A stretch of 22,093 nt of DNA, from the NCBI GenBank assembly GCA_002394235.1, contig DGTF01000034.1, positions 1-22,093 on the forward strand, written 5' to 3'. Below, piece by piece: positions 1 to 7,652 of this stretch. A program made the translations under genes and the position numbers. Source of the stretch: Eubacterium sp. UBA4343 (GTDB taxonomy: Bacteria; Bacillota; Clostridia; Lachnospirales; Lachnospiraceae). Every line of letters starts with the position of its first letter. The first letter of the stretch is position 1. The notes under the pieces are model-generated. The model was given only the letters and a program-made list of their open reading frames with translations, made no database searches and was not told the origin of the DNA.

Positions 1-30
1 GATAAAACTCGCGCAGCGTGTTTTATCTCG
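1..30 (+). repeat. Partial copy (3' end) of the 93-bp dispersed hairpin repeat
   Basis: The first 30 bases match the last 30 bases of the complete element at 17078-17170 and 2672-2764, including the terminal inverted repeat with GTTTTATCTCG as its right arm. The window edge cuts off the rest. It carries the CGCGCAGCG variant also seen in the 2672-2764 copy. It lies in the same orientation as the copy at 104-196, so two copies stand in tandem upstream of thiW. Confidence 0.85.
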
Positions 31-103
31 TTGATCTGGCAGAAGCTGCAGCAGATCTGTAAGATGATGATACAGATCCGGAAGAAGAGGCAGATTTTTA
101 TTT

Positions 104-196
104 ACGCGAACAGTGAGCCGCAGCCGAATGCGAAGTATTCGTGTGCGGCGAGCGTCGCGATAACGACATAAAACTCGCACAGCGTGTTTTATCTCG
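104..196 (+). repeat. 93-bp dispersed two-hairpin repeat, copy B
   Basis: Full-length copy running from ACGCGAACAGTG to TTTTATCTCG. By eye it differs from the copy at 17078-17170 at two positions. It holds two potential hairpins. The first has GCCGCAGCCGAAT paired with ATTCGTGTGCGGC (11 of 13 pairs, 7-nt loop). The second has ATAAAAC paired with GTTTTAT. In this copy the outer arm is damaged (CGACAT instead of CGAGAT). A TTTATTT tract precedes it, as in copy D. It lies 79 bp upstream of thiW. No open frame is evident in it, so it resembles a REP- or MITE-like non-coding element. Confidence 0.9.
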
Positions 197-275
197 TTTC
201 GCGTCCGGACCGGTGATCATAGTGACTATCAGCCGGCGCGCCATCAATTTCTTTAAATCTTAAAAAGGAAGGGAT

Positions 276-863
276 ATGATCATGAAAAACAAATGGAACA
301 CAACCAAGGTTTCTGCAAAGAATGCAGCTTCTGCTGCTGCCCCGCTTCCGGAAGGGTCACGGGCAGGAAAGCTGTCTCTGAAGAAAATGGTATTTACCGC
401 GATGCTTGCATGTCTCGGATTTGTGCTGAATACCTTTGTATGGTTTCCGCACATGGCTCCGTTTCAGCACTTCTGCAACGTTATGGGGGCGGTTTTTCTG
501 GGCCCGTGGTATAATTTCATCGCAGCTCTTCTGACGGGCTGCATGCGGGTGGCTCTGGTCGGCTGTGATTTTCAGGCTGTGATCGGCGCGATTTTTGGTG
601 CTCTGCTTTCCGGTATTCTTTATAGAAAAACACATAAGCTCTGGGCAGCATGGGTCGGAGAAGTCATCGGAACCGGCTTCATCAGCGCGGTACTGGCAAG
701 CGTGATTTTCAACCTGGCACTTCACATTAAATACGCGATTTTCTATCTGATCCCCTACTACGGCCCGGCATCTGCGATGGGGGCAACCCTCGCGATTGCG
801 GTTCTCCTGGTGCTGAAGCGATCCAAGGCGCTGCCGAAGATGCAGGCGCAGCTGAACAAATGA
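276..863 (+). CDS. thiW: ThiW, thiazole-specific S-component of an ECF transporter
   Basis: Predicted membrane substrate-binding subunit of an energy-coupling factor transporter. ThiW proteins are thought to capture the thiazole moiety of thiamine (hydroxyethylthiazole) and to use a shared EcfA/A'/T module encoded elsewhere. The 195-residue protein has a hydrophilic N-terminus of about 35 residues, longer than is usual for the family, followed by about five hydrophobic segments. Family-typical stretches are FQHFCNVMGAVFLGPWYN (about 63-80) and the Gly/Ala-rich helices after it. The start at 276 has AGGA six bases upstream. A second in-frame ATG at 282 is also plausible. Clustering with thiM supports thiazole salvage. 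No TPP riboswitch is recognisable in the 275 bases upstream, although a leader beyond the window edge cannot be excluded. Confidence 0.85.
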   Translation: MIMKNKWNTTKVSAKNAASAAAPLPEGSRAGKLSLKKMVFTAMLACLGFVLNTFVWFPHMAPFQHFCNVMGAVFLGPWYNFIAALLTGCMRVALVGCDFQAVIGAIFGALLSGILYRKTHKLWAAWVGEVIGTGFISAVLASVIFNLALHIKYAIFYLIPYYGPASAMGATLAIAVLLVLKRSKALPKMQAQLNK

Positions 864-979
864 AAAGATTTTGCGCGGAGGACATATCCCCTGCAGTCCG
901 TGCATTCATAGATGAAGGCTTACAAGGCGAAGGGGCGCGGATCTTTCCGCGGCCGGGAAGTCCACTGAAAAAATTTTGA
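860..979 (+). CDS. Possible small ORF or gene remnant between thiW and thiM
   Basis: A 39-codon frame starts with an ATG that overlaps the thiW stop codon (ATGA) and ends 27 bases before thiM. The product, beginning MKRFCAEDIS and ending SPLKKF, matches no family I recognise. The ATGA overlap is typical of translational coupling. The short length, lack of a recognisable domain and Pro/Gly/Arg-rich end equally fit a decayed gene, for example a lost thiamine gene, or a chance frame. It otherwise fills the 143-bp gap in the operon. Confidence 0.2.
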   Translation: MKRFCAEDISPAVRAFIDEGLQGEGARIFPRPGSPLKKF

Positions 980-1006
980 AGTACTATATGGAAGGAATCG
1001 TAACAG

Positions 1007-1867
1007 ATGAAGTATGGAGAATCTCTTCGAAAAGTGCAGGAAACGAAGCCTGCGGTGCAGTGTATCACCAATTTTGTCACGGTCAATGACTGCGCGAATA
1101 TCATTCTTGCGGCAGGAGGAACACCGGCGATGACGATGGATGTCCGCGAGGTCCGCGAGGGAGTGGAGGGAATGAATGCCCTTGTCTGCAATCTCGGAGC
1201 GATTGAATCGGTAGACAGCATGATCATTGCCGGACAGCATGCGAATGAGCTGGGAATCCCGGTTGTTCTGGATCCGGTCGCTGCCGGCAGCACAACGCTG
1301 CGGCGGTACAGCATCCGGGAGCTTCTGGAGACGGTCCATTTTACCGCAATCCGGGGGAATGCCTCTGAGATCCGTGCGATTGAGACGGGAGGCCTTGAGG
1401 CGAAAACCGGGAGGGGCGTGGATGTCAGCGCGGAGGATGAGATTACCGCGGATAATCTCGAGAAGAGTATTGTGATGGCGGAAAAACTGGCTCTGCGGAT
1501 CCGAAGCGTCATAGCCGTATCCGGAGAGACAGATATCGTGACTGACGGAGACCAGACAGTGATTCTCCATAATGGGTGCGCAACGATGGCACGAATTACC
1601 GGAAGCGGATGCATGCTTACTTCGCTGATCGGAGCGTTCTGCGGTGCCGACAGAGAGAATTCCTTCCGTGCTGTCGTGAGTGCAATGACGGTGATGGGCC
1701 TTGCGGGAGAGATCGCGGAACAGAAGCGTCTGGAGAAGGGAACCGGAAACGCCACCTTCCGTACGGATCTGATCGATGCCGTCTTCAATATGACTCCGGA
1801 GAAGGTGGATCAGGGCATCCGGTGTCAGGAGGAACAGAGAAATGCGGAAAAAGTACGCGATTTTTGA
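1007..1867 (+). CDS. thiM: Hydroxyethylthiazole kinase ThiM
   Basis: Cytoplasmic salvage enzyme that phosphorylates 4-methyl-5-(2-hydroxyethyl)thiazole with ATP, giving the thiazole phosphate used by thiamine-phosphate synthase. The 286 residues match the family length. Diagnostic motifs are CITNFVTVNDCAN (19-31), GIPVVLDPVAAG (83-94), RGN (116-118), the nucleotide-binding stretch SGETD (172-176) and TGSGCMLT (198-205), which carries the active-site Cys region. AAGGAA lies upstream of the ATG. The gene follows thiW in the same direction and its last 26 bp overlap the HAD gene, so the three are probably co-transcribed. Neither thiD nor thiE is in the window. Confidence 0.95.
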   Translation: MKYGESLRKVQETKPAVQCITNFVTVNDCANIILAAGGTPAMTMDVREVREGVEGMNALVCNLGAIESVDSMIIAGQHANELGIPVVLDPVAAGSTTLRRYSIRELLETVHFTAIRGNASEIRAIETGGLEAKTGRGVDVSAEDEITADNLEKSIVMAEKLALRIRSVIAVSGETDIVTDGDQTVILHNGCATMARITGSGCMLTSLIGAFCGADRENSFRAVVSAMTVMGLAGEIAEQKRLEKGTGNATFRTDLIDAVFNMTPEKVDQGIRCQEEQRNAEKVRDF

Positions 1868-2579
1868 TGTGGACGGCACGCTGGCGGATTCGATGCGGTA
1901 CTGGGATCATCTCGCGGAGGATTATCTCGGCGGTCTGGGCATTCATGCATCCGGGGAGGAGCTTGCACCGATTGAAACGATGACGATGTCGGAGAGCTCA
2001 GCGTATTTCATTCACAGATACAGTCTTTCGAAAACGCCCGGAGAAGTGATGGAGGAAATGTTCTCACTGATACGAAAACATTATGAGGAGGACATTCCGC
2101 TGAAGGCGGGAGCCGCCGCTTATCTCCGGAATCTCCGGGAACGGGGTGTGCGCATGTGCGTCGCAACGGCAAATGACACCGCGCTTTCCAGGGCGTGTTT
2201 CCGACGGAACGGAATTCTGGAATATTTTGACTTTTTTGTCAGCTGTGAGGAAATCGGCAGGGGAAAGCGGGAACCGTTGATCTATGATTTCTGCAGGGAG
2301 AAAATGGCCGATGAGGCAGGAACCTCTCTCCTGCCGTCTGATGTTGCGGTGTTTGAGGATGCCGCCTATTGTCTGGAAACCGCTTCAGATGCCGGGTATT
2401 ATACCGTTGCGTTGTTCGAGCGCAGCTATGAAAGGGACTGGGACAGAATCCGGAGAATTGCCGATGAATCCTATGTGAGCTGGAAGGACGCGATGCAGCA
2501 GGCTGGAAGAATACCGTGTGATAAGGCCGAAGGGCGCGGTGTAATAGCCTGCCAGAAAATACAGCGTGATAAGCTGTAA
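1842..2579 (+). CDS. HAD-superfamily hydrolase (phosphatase-like)
   Basis: A 245-residue haloacid-dehalogenase-type protein of the beta-phosphoglucomutase/phosphatase branch. Motif I is FDVDGTLADS (Asp9 nucleophile, Asp11 acid/base), motif II is CVATAND (Thr109), motif III Lys142 and motif IV FED (Glu172, Asp173). The segment between motifs I and II fits a helical C1 cap. The ATG is preceded by AGGAGG nine bases upstream, located inside the end of thiM, so translation is probably coupled. The substrate cannot be read from the sequence. Placement in a thiazole-salvage operon suggests a thiamine-related phosphate ester, such as thiamine phosphate, but that is inference. Confidence 0.85.
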   Translation: MRKKYAIFDVDGTLADSMRYWDHLAEDYLGGLGIHASGEELAPIETMTMSESSAYFIHRYSLSKTPGEVMEEMFSLIRKHYEEDIPLKAGAAAYLRNLRERGVRMCVATANDTALSRACFRRNGILEYFDFFVSCEEIGRGKREPLIYDFCREKMADEAGTSLLPSDVAVFEDAAYCLETASDAGYYTVALFERSYERDWDRIRRIADESYVSWKDAMQQAGRIPCDKAEGRGVIACQKIQRDKL

Positions 2580-2671
2580 ACACGTGACGCGAGTGGCTGT
2601 GACGGATGTATTGTAAGAAGGTGGAGAAATGCTCCCTGGAAAGTCAAAAGTACACAGCGTGAAAAATGCAA

Positions 2672-2764
2672 CGAGATAAAACACGCTGCGCGAGTTTTAT
2701 CTCGCTATCGCGACGCTCGCCGCACACGAATACTTCGCATTCGGCTGCGGCTCACTGTTCGCGT
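2672..2764 (-). repeat. 93-bp dispersed two-hairpin repeat, copy C
   Basis: Complete element in the opposite orientation to copies A, B and D. Read on the minus strand it differs from copy D by one base (CGCGCAGCG against CGCACAGCG). It lies between the convergent ends of the HAD gene and the malic enzyme gene and directly abuts the A-tract of the malic enzyme terminator. Its intact terminal palindrome (CGAGATAAAAC ... GTTTTATCTCG) could also fold in the thi operon transcript, but no U-run follows it there. Confidence 0.9.
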
Positions 2765-2822
2765 AAAAAAAGGCTGCCGCAGCGATGTGATCCGTGCAGG
2801 AAAACAAGCTGCGGCAGCCTTT
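2764..2822 (-). terminator. Intrinsic terminator of the malic enzyme gene
   Basis: On the minus strand AAAGGCTGCCGCAGC (2822-2808) pairs perfectly with GCTGCGGCAGCCTTT (2783-2769) around a 24-nt loop, followed by a run of T. It begins 23 bp past the malic enzyme stop codon. The T-run joins directly onto the 93-bp repeat. Confidence 0.9.
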
Positions 2823-2845
2823 CTGACTGTGTCAGAATATTATGT

Positions 2846-4018
<1,173 letters not shown>

Positions 4019-4034
4019 TTGATTATCCTCCATA

Positions 4035-4062
4035 TATGAATATGAATTTATGAATATGAATT
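4035..4062. repeat. Perfect 14-bp tandem duplication upstream of the malic enzyme
   Basis: TATGAATATGAATT occurs twice head to tail (4035-4048, 4049-4062), directly upstream of the Shine-Dalgarno of the malic enzyme gene. It lies in the probable leader or promoter region and is AT-rich. Confidence 0.85.
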
Positions 4063-4152
4063 GAAATTGTTACCGAATAAGAATTGCTGCTGTACAAAAA
4101 TAATGGTTATCGTCTGGAAAACGTTACCGTACAGAATTTGTCCAGCCGCAAT

Positions 4153-4187
4153 ATGCCTTCCGGAACAGGTTACCACTCCGGAGGCAT
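4153..4187 (-). terminator. Weak hairpin after the Ldh-family gene
   Basis: ATGCCTTCCGGA (4153-4164) and TCCGGAGGCAT (4177-4187) form an 11-pair stem with one bulge just past the ldh stop codon on the minus strand. No convincing U-run follows, so termination may be inefficient and transcription may continue into the malic enzyme gene. Confidence 0.4.
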
Positions 4188-4201
4188 TGCTGTAAAGGGA
4201 A

Positions 4202-5332
4202 TCAGTAATTGCCGGCGAAGAATTTGGAATCTTTGTTGACCTGATATCCCTCGAAGTATTTGCTGAAGTCCATGTGCAGGTAGGAGCAGAGGTTGCTGAG
4301 CTCTACCATGGTATTGTCGTTTACCGGAATACCGTTTTCTCTTCTGTCTTTCTCTGCAAAAATTTCTTTTTCTCCATGCGTATAGATCTGTTCCTGACCT
4401 TCTGCCTTCGGGCTCTCACGAAGTCTCTGAAGGTAATCGGAGAAGTTTTTCTTGATGGCTTCCGCATCTCCGAAGAAGGCGGGATTGATCGCGATGAAGC
4501 CATGGCAGATTCCGGTTTTATCCTTGAAGGTGCAGCACTGATCCGAGTTCACGCCGTTTGAGAGGATGGAACTGAGGATTTCGCAGACCATGCCCCATCC
4601 GTAACCCTTGTGGCTTCCGGTCAGAGGATCATTTCCACCCAGCGGCATGATGCCGCCGCCCTTCTTTGCTACGATATTGGACAGAACGGTCGGCGCGTCA
4701 CTGCACGGATTACCGTTGGCGTCGAGAGCCCATCTTTCCGGAAGCGGTTTTCCGGCTTTGTTGTACATCTCCAGCTTTCCTCTGGTGACAACTGTTGTAG
4801 ATGCATCGAAAAGGAAGGGGAACGGGTCGGCAGGAACGGCAACCGCAATCGGATTGGAGCCGATCATTGCCTTTCTTCCGAATGTAGGAACCATGATCGC
4901 CTCAGAGTTTGTCGCGGCGACACCGATCAGTCCCTGGTCACTTGCCATCTTTGCGTAGTATCCGGCAATTCCGAAATGATTGGATTCACGGACGGATACG
5001 ATTCCGACACCGGTGGTCTTTGCCTTCTCGATTGCCTTATTCATTGCAAAATAAGCATTGAGCTGGCCCATTCCATTATGTCCGTCAATAACTGCGGATA
5101 CGGGTGTCTCAAATACAACTTCGGGCTTTGCGGTCGGATGAATTGTTCCCTTTTCAATTCCCTTGTGGTAGCGGACCATCCTCTGCATGCCGTGGCTTTC
5201 AATTCCGTAGAGATCAGCGGTCAGCAGAACATCCTTGATGATTTTTCCCTCTTCATCGGAAAATCCGAAATTGTGAAAAACATCGGTGCAAAAACGATTC
5301 AGTGTTTCATAGCTCCATTTAACGTACCCCAT
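4202..5332 (-). CDS. Malate/L-lactate dehydrogenase of the Ldh (YlbC/ComC) family
   Basis: NAD(P)-dependent 2-hydroxyacid oxidoreductase of the type-2 malate/lactate dehydrogenase family, which is unrelated to classical MDH/LDH. It has 376 residues, as usual. Typical segments are ESHGMQR (45-51), DGHNGMGQ (83-90), the catalytic-His motif ESNHFG (116-121), GSNPIAVAVP (158-167), FDAST (175-179) and a GSHKGYGWGM stretch in the second half. The frame stays open for another 35 codons upstream, but that part contains the promoter and operator. The ATG at 5332 has AGAAGGAG seven bases upstream and is the evident start. Whether it prefers malate, lactate, ureidoglycolate or sulfolactate cannot be told by eye. 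The malic enzyme next door favours malate. It is transcribed divergently from a FadR-type regulator. Confidence 0.88.
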   Translation of the reverse strand: MGYVKWSYETLNRFCTDVFHNFGFSDEEGKIIKDVLLTADLYGIESHGMQRMVRYHKGIEKGTIHPTAKPEVVFETPVSAVIDGHNGMGQLNAYFAMNKAIEKAKTTGVGIVSVRESNHFGIAGYYAKMASDQGLIGVAATNSEAIMVPTFGRKAMIGSNPIAVAVPADPFPFLFDASTTVVTRGKLEMYNKAGKPLPERWALDANGNPCSDAPTVLSNIVAKKGGGIMPLGGNDPLTGSHKGYGWGMVCEILSSILSNGVNSDQCCTFKDKTGICHGFIAINPAFFGDAEAIKKNFSDYLQRLRESPKAEGQEQIYTHGEKEIFAEKDRRENGIPVNDNTMVELSNLCSYLHMDFSKYFEGYQVNKDSKFFAGNY

Positions 5333-5346
5333 TGTACTGCTCCTTC

Positions 5347-5360
5347 TGGTATATTTACCA
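5347..5360. promoter_or_regulatory. Second inverted repeat in the ldh leader, possible operator
   Basis: TGGTA and TACCA arms with a 4-bp spacer lie between the main operator and the ldh Shine-Dalgarno. The arms match those of the main palindrome (TGGTA/TACCA) but are spaced differently, so this could be an auxiliary regulator site. Confidence 0.4.
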
Positions 5361-5374
5361 TGATTGTTGCTTTG

Positions 5375-5389
5375 ATTGGTAATACCAAT
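5375..5389. promoter_or_regulatory. Palindromic operator (predicted GntR/FadR type) at the ldh promoter
   Basis: ATTGGTAATACCAAT is a perfect inverted repeat with 7-bp arms and a 1-bp centre. It fits the TGGT-n3-ACCA pattern typical of FadR-subfamily GntR regulators. It overlaps the downstream edge of the ldh -10 box and covers the expected transcription start, a repressor position. The divergent GntR gene at 5827 is the natural candidate for the protein that binds it. A partial match, TGGTAATA, lies at 5612-5619 upstream of that gene. Confidence 0.65.
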
Positions 5390-5415
5390 ATAACACTGCA
5401 CATATTGAAATTCAA
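5387..5415 (-). promoter_or_regulatory. Predicted promoter of the ldh gene
   Basis: On the minus strand the -35 box is TTGAAT (5415-5410), the spacer is 17 bp and the -10 box is TATATT (5392-5387). The -35 region is itself part of a perfect palindrome, ATTGAAATTCAAT (5404-5416). The promoter lies inside the longest open frame, which supports the downstream ATG as the ldh start. Confidence 0.6.
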
Positions 5416-5703
5416 TGATGATTTCCCGGATGAACAAGACAAAAACAGCGACTGTGACCGTCTGCGTTCTGCCCGGGGTCCTGGAAGCTGAAGATCAATG
5501 AGAGTAAGGAAAGTCCGAGAAGGACGAACGGAGACATGCCGGAAATGAAGCTTCCAAAGGGCCCCGAAACAAAAAAACAGAAGGAGCTCTTCTCGAAATC
5601 GGGAAATTTTGTGGTAATATAAGTAAGCGTAGAGGATATGAATCTAAACAGAAAATATGTAAACCTGCATGTCCTGCAAGGCAGGGCGTCACAGATAATA
5701 TTC

Positions 5704-5732
5704 TGCGAAGCACGGAGCAATCCGCAGCTTAT
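5704..5732 (+). repeat. Short dispersed repeat, copy 1
   Basis: The 29-bp stretch TGCGAAGCACGGAGCAATCC followed by GCAGCTTAT recurs at 13103-13131 with one mismatch. Both copies are intergenic, one upstream of the GntR gene and one just after the LtaS-like gene. No coding frame is evident. Confidence 0.7.
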
Positions 5733-5777
5733 ACAGTGTGTTTCGCGGGGACTTATACAGTTTGTGGCACGACTTAT
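5728..5777. repeat. Degenerate 24-bp tandem repeat upstream of the GntR gene
   Basis: CTTATACAGT at 5728 recurs at 5752, 24 bp later, with further similarity after it (GTGTTT against TTGTGG). A third shortened CTTAT start follows at 5773. Its left end overlaps the short dispersed repeat. The rest of 5416-5826 holds no gene that I can support; apart from the listed repeats and the TGGTAATA half-site I see nothing definite. Confidence 0.45.
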
Positions 5778-5826
5778 CGCATGGGGGTTATTATATAAAG
5801 ACAGGATGTAAAACGGGGAGAAACCG

Positions 5827-6567
5827 ATGACAGAGCAGGTTGTTTTTCAAAAAGTAAATAAAGAAGATGCAGTGAATGATATACTCGATCAGATCATAAA
5901 GGCAATCGAAGATGGCCTGCTTCATGAGGGAGATGCGCTTCCCACGGAGAGGAAGATGGCGGAGCAGATGGCCGTGTCCCGGCCGGTGGTGCGTGAGGCA
6001 CTTCATTCTCTCCGGCTGCTCGGCATCATTCATTCGGTGCAGGGGGGCGCGAATTATATTACAGACGACTTCAATCAGTGCATGATCACACCGCTTACGC
6101 TTCTGTTCCGGATGAACCGGAGCACAGTAACGCAGGTGCAGCAGCTGCGTTCTTCACTTGAAGTGGAATCCGCCTCTCTTGCGGCCGAGAAATGTACCGG
6201 GGAGGACGCTGCCGAGCTGGAATGGTATCTCAAAAAGCTGGACCAGGAGGAGAATGACCGGGAGCGTGCGTCTCTTGACCGGGAGCTTCATCTGAAGATC
6301 GCCTCAATTGCGGATAATCCCATGATCTATCAGGTTCTGTGCGCATCCTCTGTATTGATTGAGAATATGATCACGGATATCCGGGCTCTGGTCATGCAGA
6401 AGGAAAAATCCACAAAAGGCATTGATCAGGAGCACCGGAATCTGGTTCGGGCAATAATGTCGCACGATACGCGGGATGCTCGACGTCGGATGAACGAGCA
6501 CATGTGGACGGTGACCGGCTATGTCAGAACGATTGAGGAGAATAAACGTTCCTGCGGGGAAGGCTGA
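5827..6567 (+). CDS. GntR-family (FadR subfamily) transcriptional regulator
   Basis: A 246-residue regulator. An N-terminal winged helix-turn-helix (about 15-80) contains LPTERKMAEQMAVSRPVVRE (38-57) and the wing VQGGANYI. A C-terminal all-helical FCD domain (about 100-230) has the expected Arg, Asp and His metal/ligand-type positions, for example LRSSLEVE and EHRNLVRAI. FCD regulators usually sense small carboxylates such as lactate, malate, pyruvate or gluconate. GGGGAG precedes the ATG. It is divergent from the Ldh-family gene, whose promoter carries a perfect TGGT-n3-ACCA palindrome, so it probably represses that gene and responds to malate or lactate. The ligand is inferred from context only. 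Confidence 0.9.
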   Translation: MTEQVVFQKVNKEDAVNDILDQIIKAIEDGLLHEGDALPTERKMAEQMAVSRPVVREALHSLRLLGIIHSVQGGANYITDDFNQCMITPLTLLFRMNRSTVTQVQQLRSSLEVESASLAAEKCTGEDAAELEWYLKKLDQEENDRERASLDRELHLKIASIADNPMIYQVLCASSVLIENMITDIRALVMQKEKSTKGIDQEHRNLVRAIMSHDTRDARRRMNEHMWTVTGYVRTIEENKRSCGEG

Positions 6568-6674
6568 TCTATCTTTTTTGCAGAGCACCACATCCATAGC
6601 ACGCAAAATTTCCCGCACAGGACATATCAATGAGTCCTGATCATGCGATGCTAGGTTCGGGCATATCTTTTGTT

Positions 6675-7127
6675 CTACTGGGAAGTGTGAACCGGCACTG
6701 CCCTCTGTTCCACGCTGGTTGAGAAGACGATCTGGGTCTTGGTCCGGCCGAATTTCTGGAGCTCATTGATGAAATGATCCAGTTCTGTCGTACTCTGGAA
6801 CATGACCTCAATGAGCATCGAGTAATCACCCGTCACACAGTTGCACTCCACCACGTTCGGGATCGACTTGATATAGGGATAAAACTCCGGTTTCTGATTT
6901 GGTTCGACCTCCAGATTGATGAACGCTTTGATATGATAATCCAGCATCATAGGGTTGATCTGTGCGTGATATCCCAGGATCACGCCCTGCTCCTCCAGTT
7001 TTTCCAGCCTTGCAGAGACGGAGGGCGAGGACAGAAAAACCTTTGCTGCCAGATCTTTGAGAGGAATTCTGCCGTCTTTCTGCAGGATATTCAGTATCTT
7101 GATGTCGATGGCATCCAGCTTTTTCAA
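6675..7127 (-). CDS. Lrp/AsnC-family transcriptional regulator
   Basis: A feast/famine-type regulator of 150 residues. An N-terminal helix-turn-helix (about 5-50) contains LDAIDIKILNILQKDGRIPL and the recognition segment SSPSVSARLEKLEEQGVI. A C-terminal RAM/AsnC effector and oligomerisation domain (about 65-140) includes the GDYSML motif (100-105). I prefer the TTG start at 7127 because GGAGG stands seven bases upstream and the protein then begins MKKLD as usual for the family. The ATG at 7160 has no Shine-Dalgarno and would add 11 residues. Effectors are often amino acids. The divergent aspartase gene makes aspartate/asparagine control possible, but this is inference. Its long upstream region carries a 26-bp repeat array and a promoter-terminator pair. 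Confidence 0.9.
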   Translation of the reverse strand: MKKLDAIDIKILNILQKDGRIPLKDLAAKVFLSSPSVSARLEKLEEQGVILGYHAQINPMMLDYHIKAFINLEVEPNQKPEFYPYIKSIPNVVECNCVTGDYSMLIEVMFQSTTELDHFINELQKFGRTKTQIVFSTSVEQRAVPVHTSQ

Positions 7128-7160
7128 AATTTCACCTCCACGAAATCCATCCAAATACAT

Positions 7161-7293
7161 AATTCAGGAAAGAATTCCATCTATAAAATTCAGAAAAGAA
7201 GTTCATCCATGAAATTGAGGAAAATAATCCATCTACAAAGAAATTGAGGAAAATAATCCATCTACAAAATTCAGGAAGAAAATTCATTCACAA
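7161..7293. repeat. 26-bp tandem repeat array upstream of the lrp-like gene
   Basis: At least five imperfect units start with AATT(C/G)AGGAA at 7161, 7187, 7213, 7242 and 7268. Spacings are 26, 26, 29 and 26 bp. Each unit contains a TCCAT- or TTCAT-like core. The units at 7213 and 7242 are almost identical, and degenerate units may continue to about 7340. The array begins just upstream of the regulator's start region, so it could be a multi-site target for an oligomeric Lrp protein. Confidence 0.8.
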
Positions 7294-7340
7294 AACAGAA
7301 CAGCAATCCATCCGTGGAATCCAGGGAAAAATCCAGGAAA

Positions 7341-7382
7341 ATAGAAAAAGAGGCACCGGCTGATCTTTTCAGCTGGTACCTC
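7341..7382 (-). terminator. Strong intrinsic terminator-like hairpin in the lrp leader region
   Basis: On the minus strand GAGGTACCAGCTGA (7382-7369) pairs with TCAGCCGGTGCCTC (7363-7350) around a 5-nt loop, followed by TTTTTCTATTTT. It starts only about 8 nt after the predicted transcription start. It may act as an attenuator for the lrp-like gene or end a separate tiny RNA. Confidence 0.75.
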
Positions 7383-7396
7383 TCTGTACTGTCCTA

Positions 7397-7424
7397 ATTA
7401 TAAACCTTCCGGCGTTAGATGCAA
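7397..7424 (-). promoter_or_regulatory. Predicted sigma-A-type promoter facing the lrp-like gene
   Basis: The -35 box is TTGCAT (7424-7419), the spacer is 16 bp and the -10 box is a perfect TATAAT (7402-7397), on the minus strand. The expected start is near 7390. The remaining stretch to the aspartase start (7425-7652) is AT-rich; I see no gene or firm promoter in it. Confidence 0.65.
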
Positions 7425-7652
7425 GTGAGAAGTTTAAAAACGGCTTTATATTATTCGTCATAACGGAAATTAACTTTATTTATTTCGTGAGAACACTCCG
7501 GATTTCTTCTCTTTCAATCTTTTCAACTTAAGATATTTACATCGGGTTTTCAGAGTGCTATTCTCGCGTCATCCGGAAGGACAGTCGGTGAAGACGTCCG
7601 AAAAGTTTAATGAGTGCTCAAATTTCATTCAGGACATTTGGAGGGAAACATC

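Noticed and set aside
199..275. TPP riboswitch upstream of thiW
   Set aside because: I looked for the conserved CTGAGA and ACCTGATCTGG-type segments before thiW and between thiW and thiM and found neither.
727..1879. Long minus-strand open frames (353 and 319 codons) over thiM
   Set aside because: They are antisense shadows of thiM and show no family motif, while the plus strand encodes a complete, well-conserved kinase.
4069..4174. Three GTTACC motifs between ldh and the malic enzyme gene as GntR operators
   Set aside because: They are only half-sites with irregular spacing (54 and 46 bp) and do not form the TGGT-n3-ACCA palindrome seen at ldh.
5333..5437. 35-residue N-terminal extension of the Ldh-family protein
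   Set aside because: The segment contains the promoter, the operator and the Shine-Dalgarno of the ATG at 5332, and family members start at MGYVK-like sequence.
7350..7395. T-box leader, suggested by GGTACC near a terminator stem
   Set aside because: The T-box consensus (GGTGGNACCGCG) and the specifier stem are not recognisable, and the GGTACC is simply part of the terminator stem.
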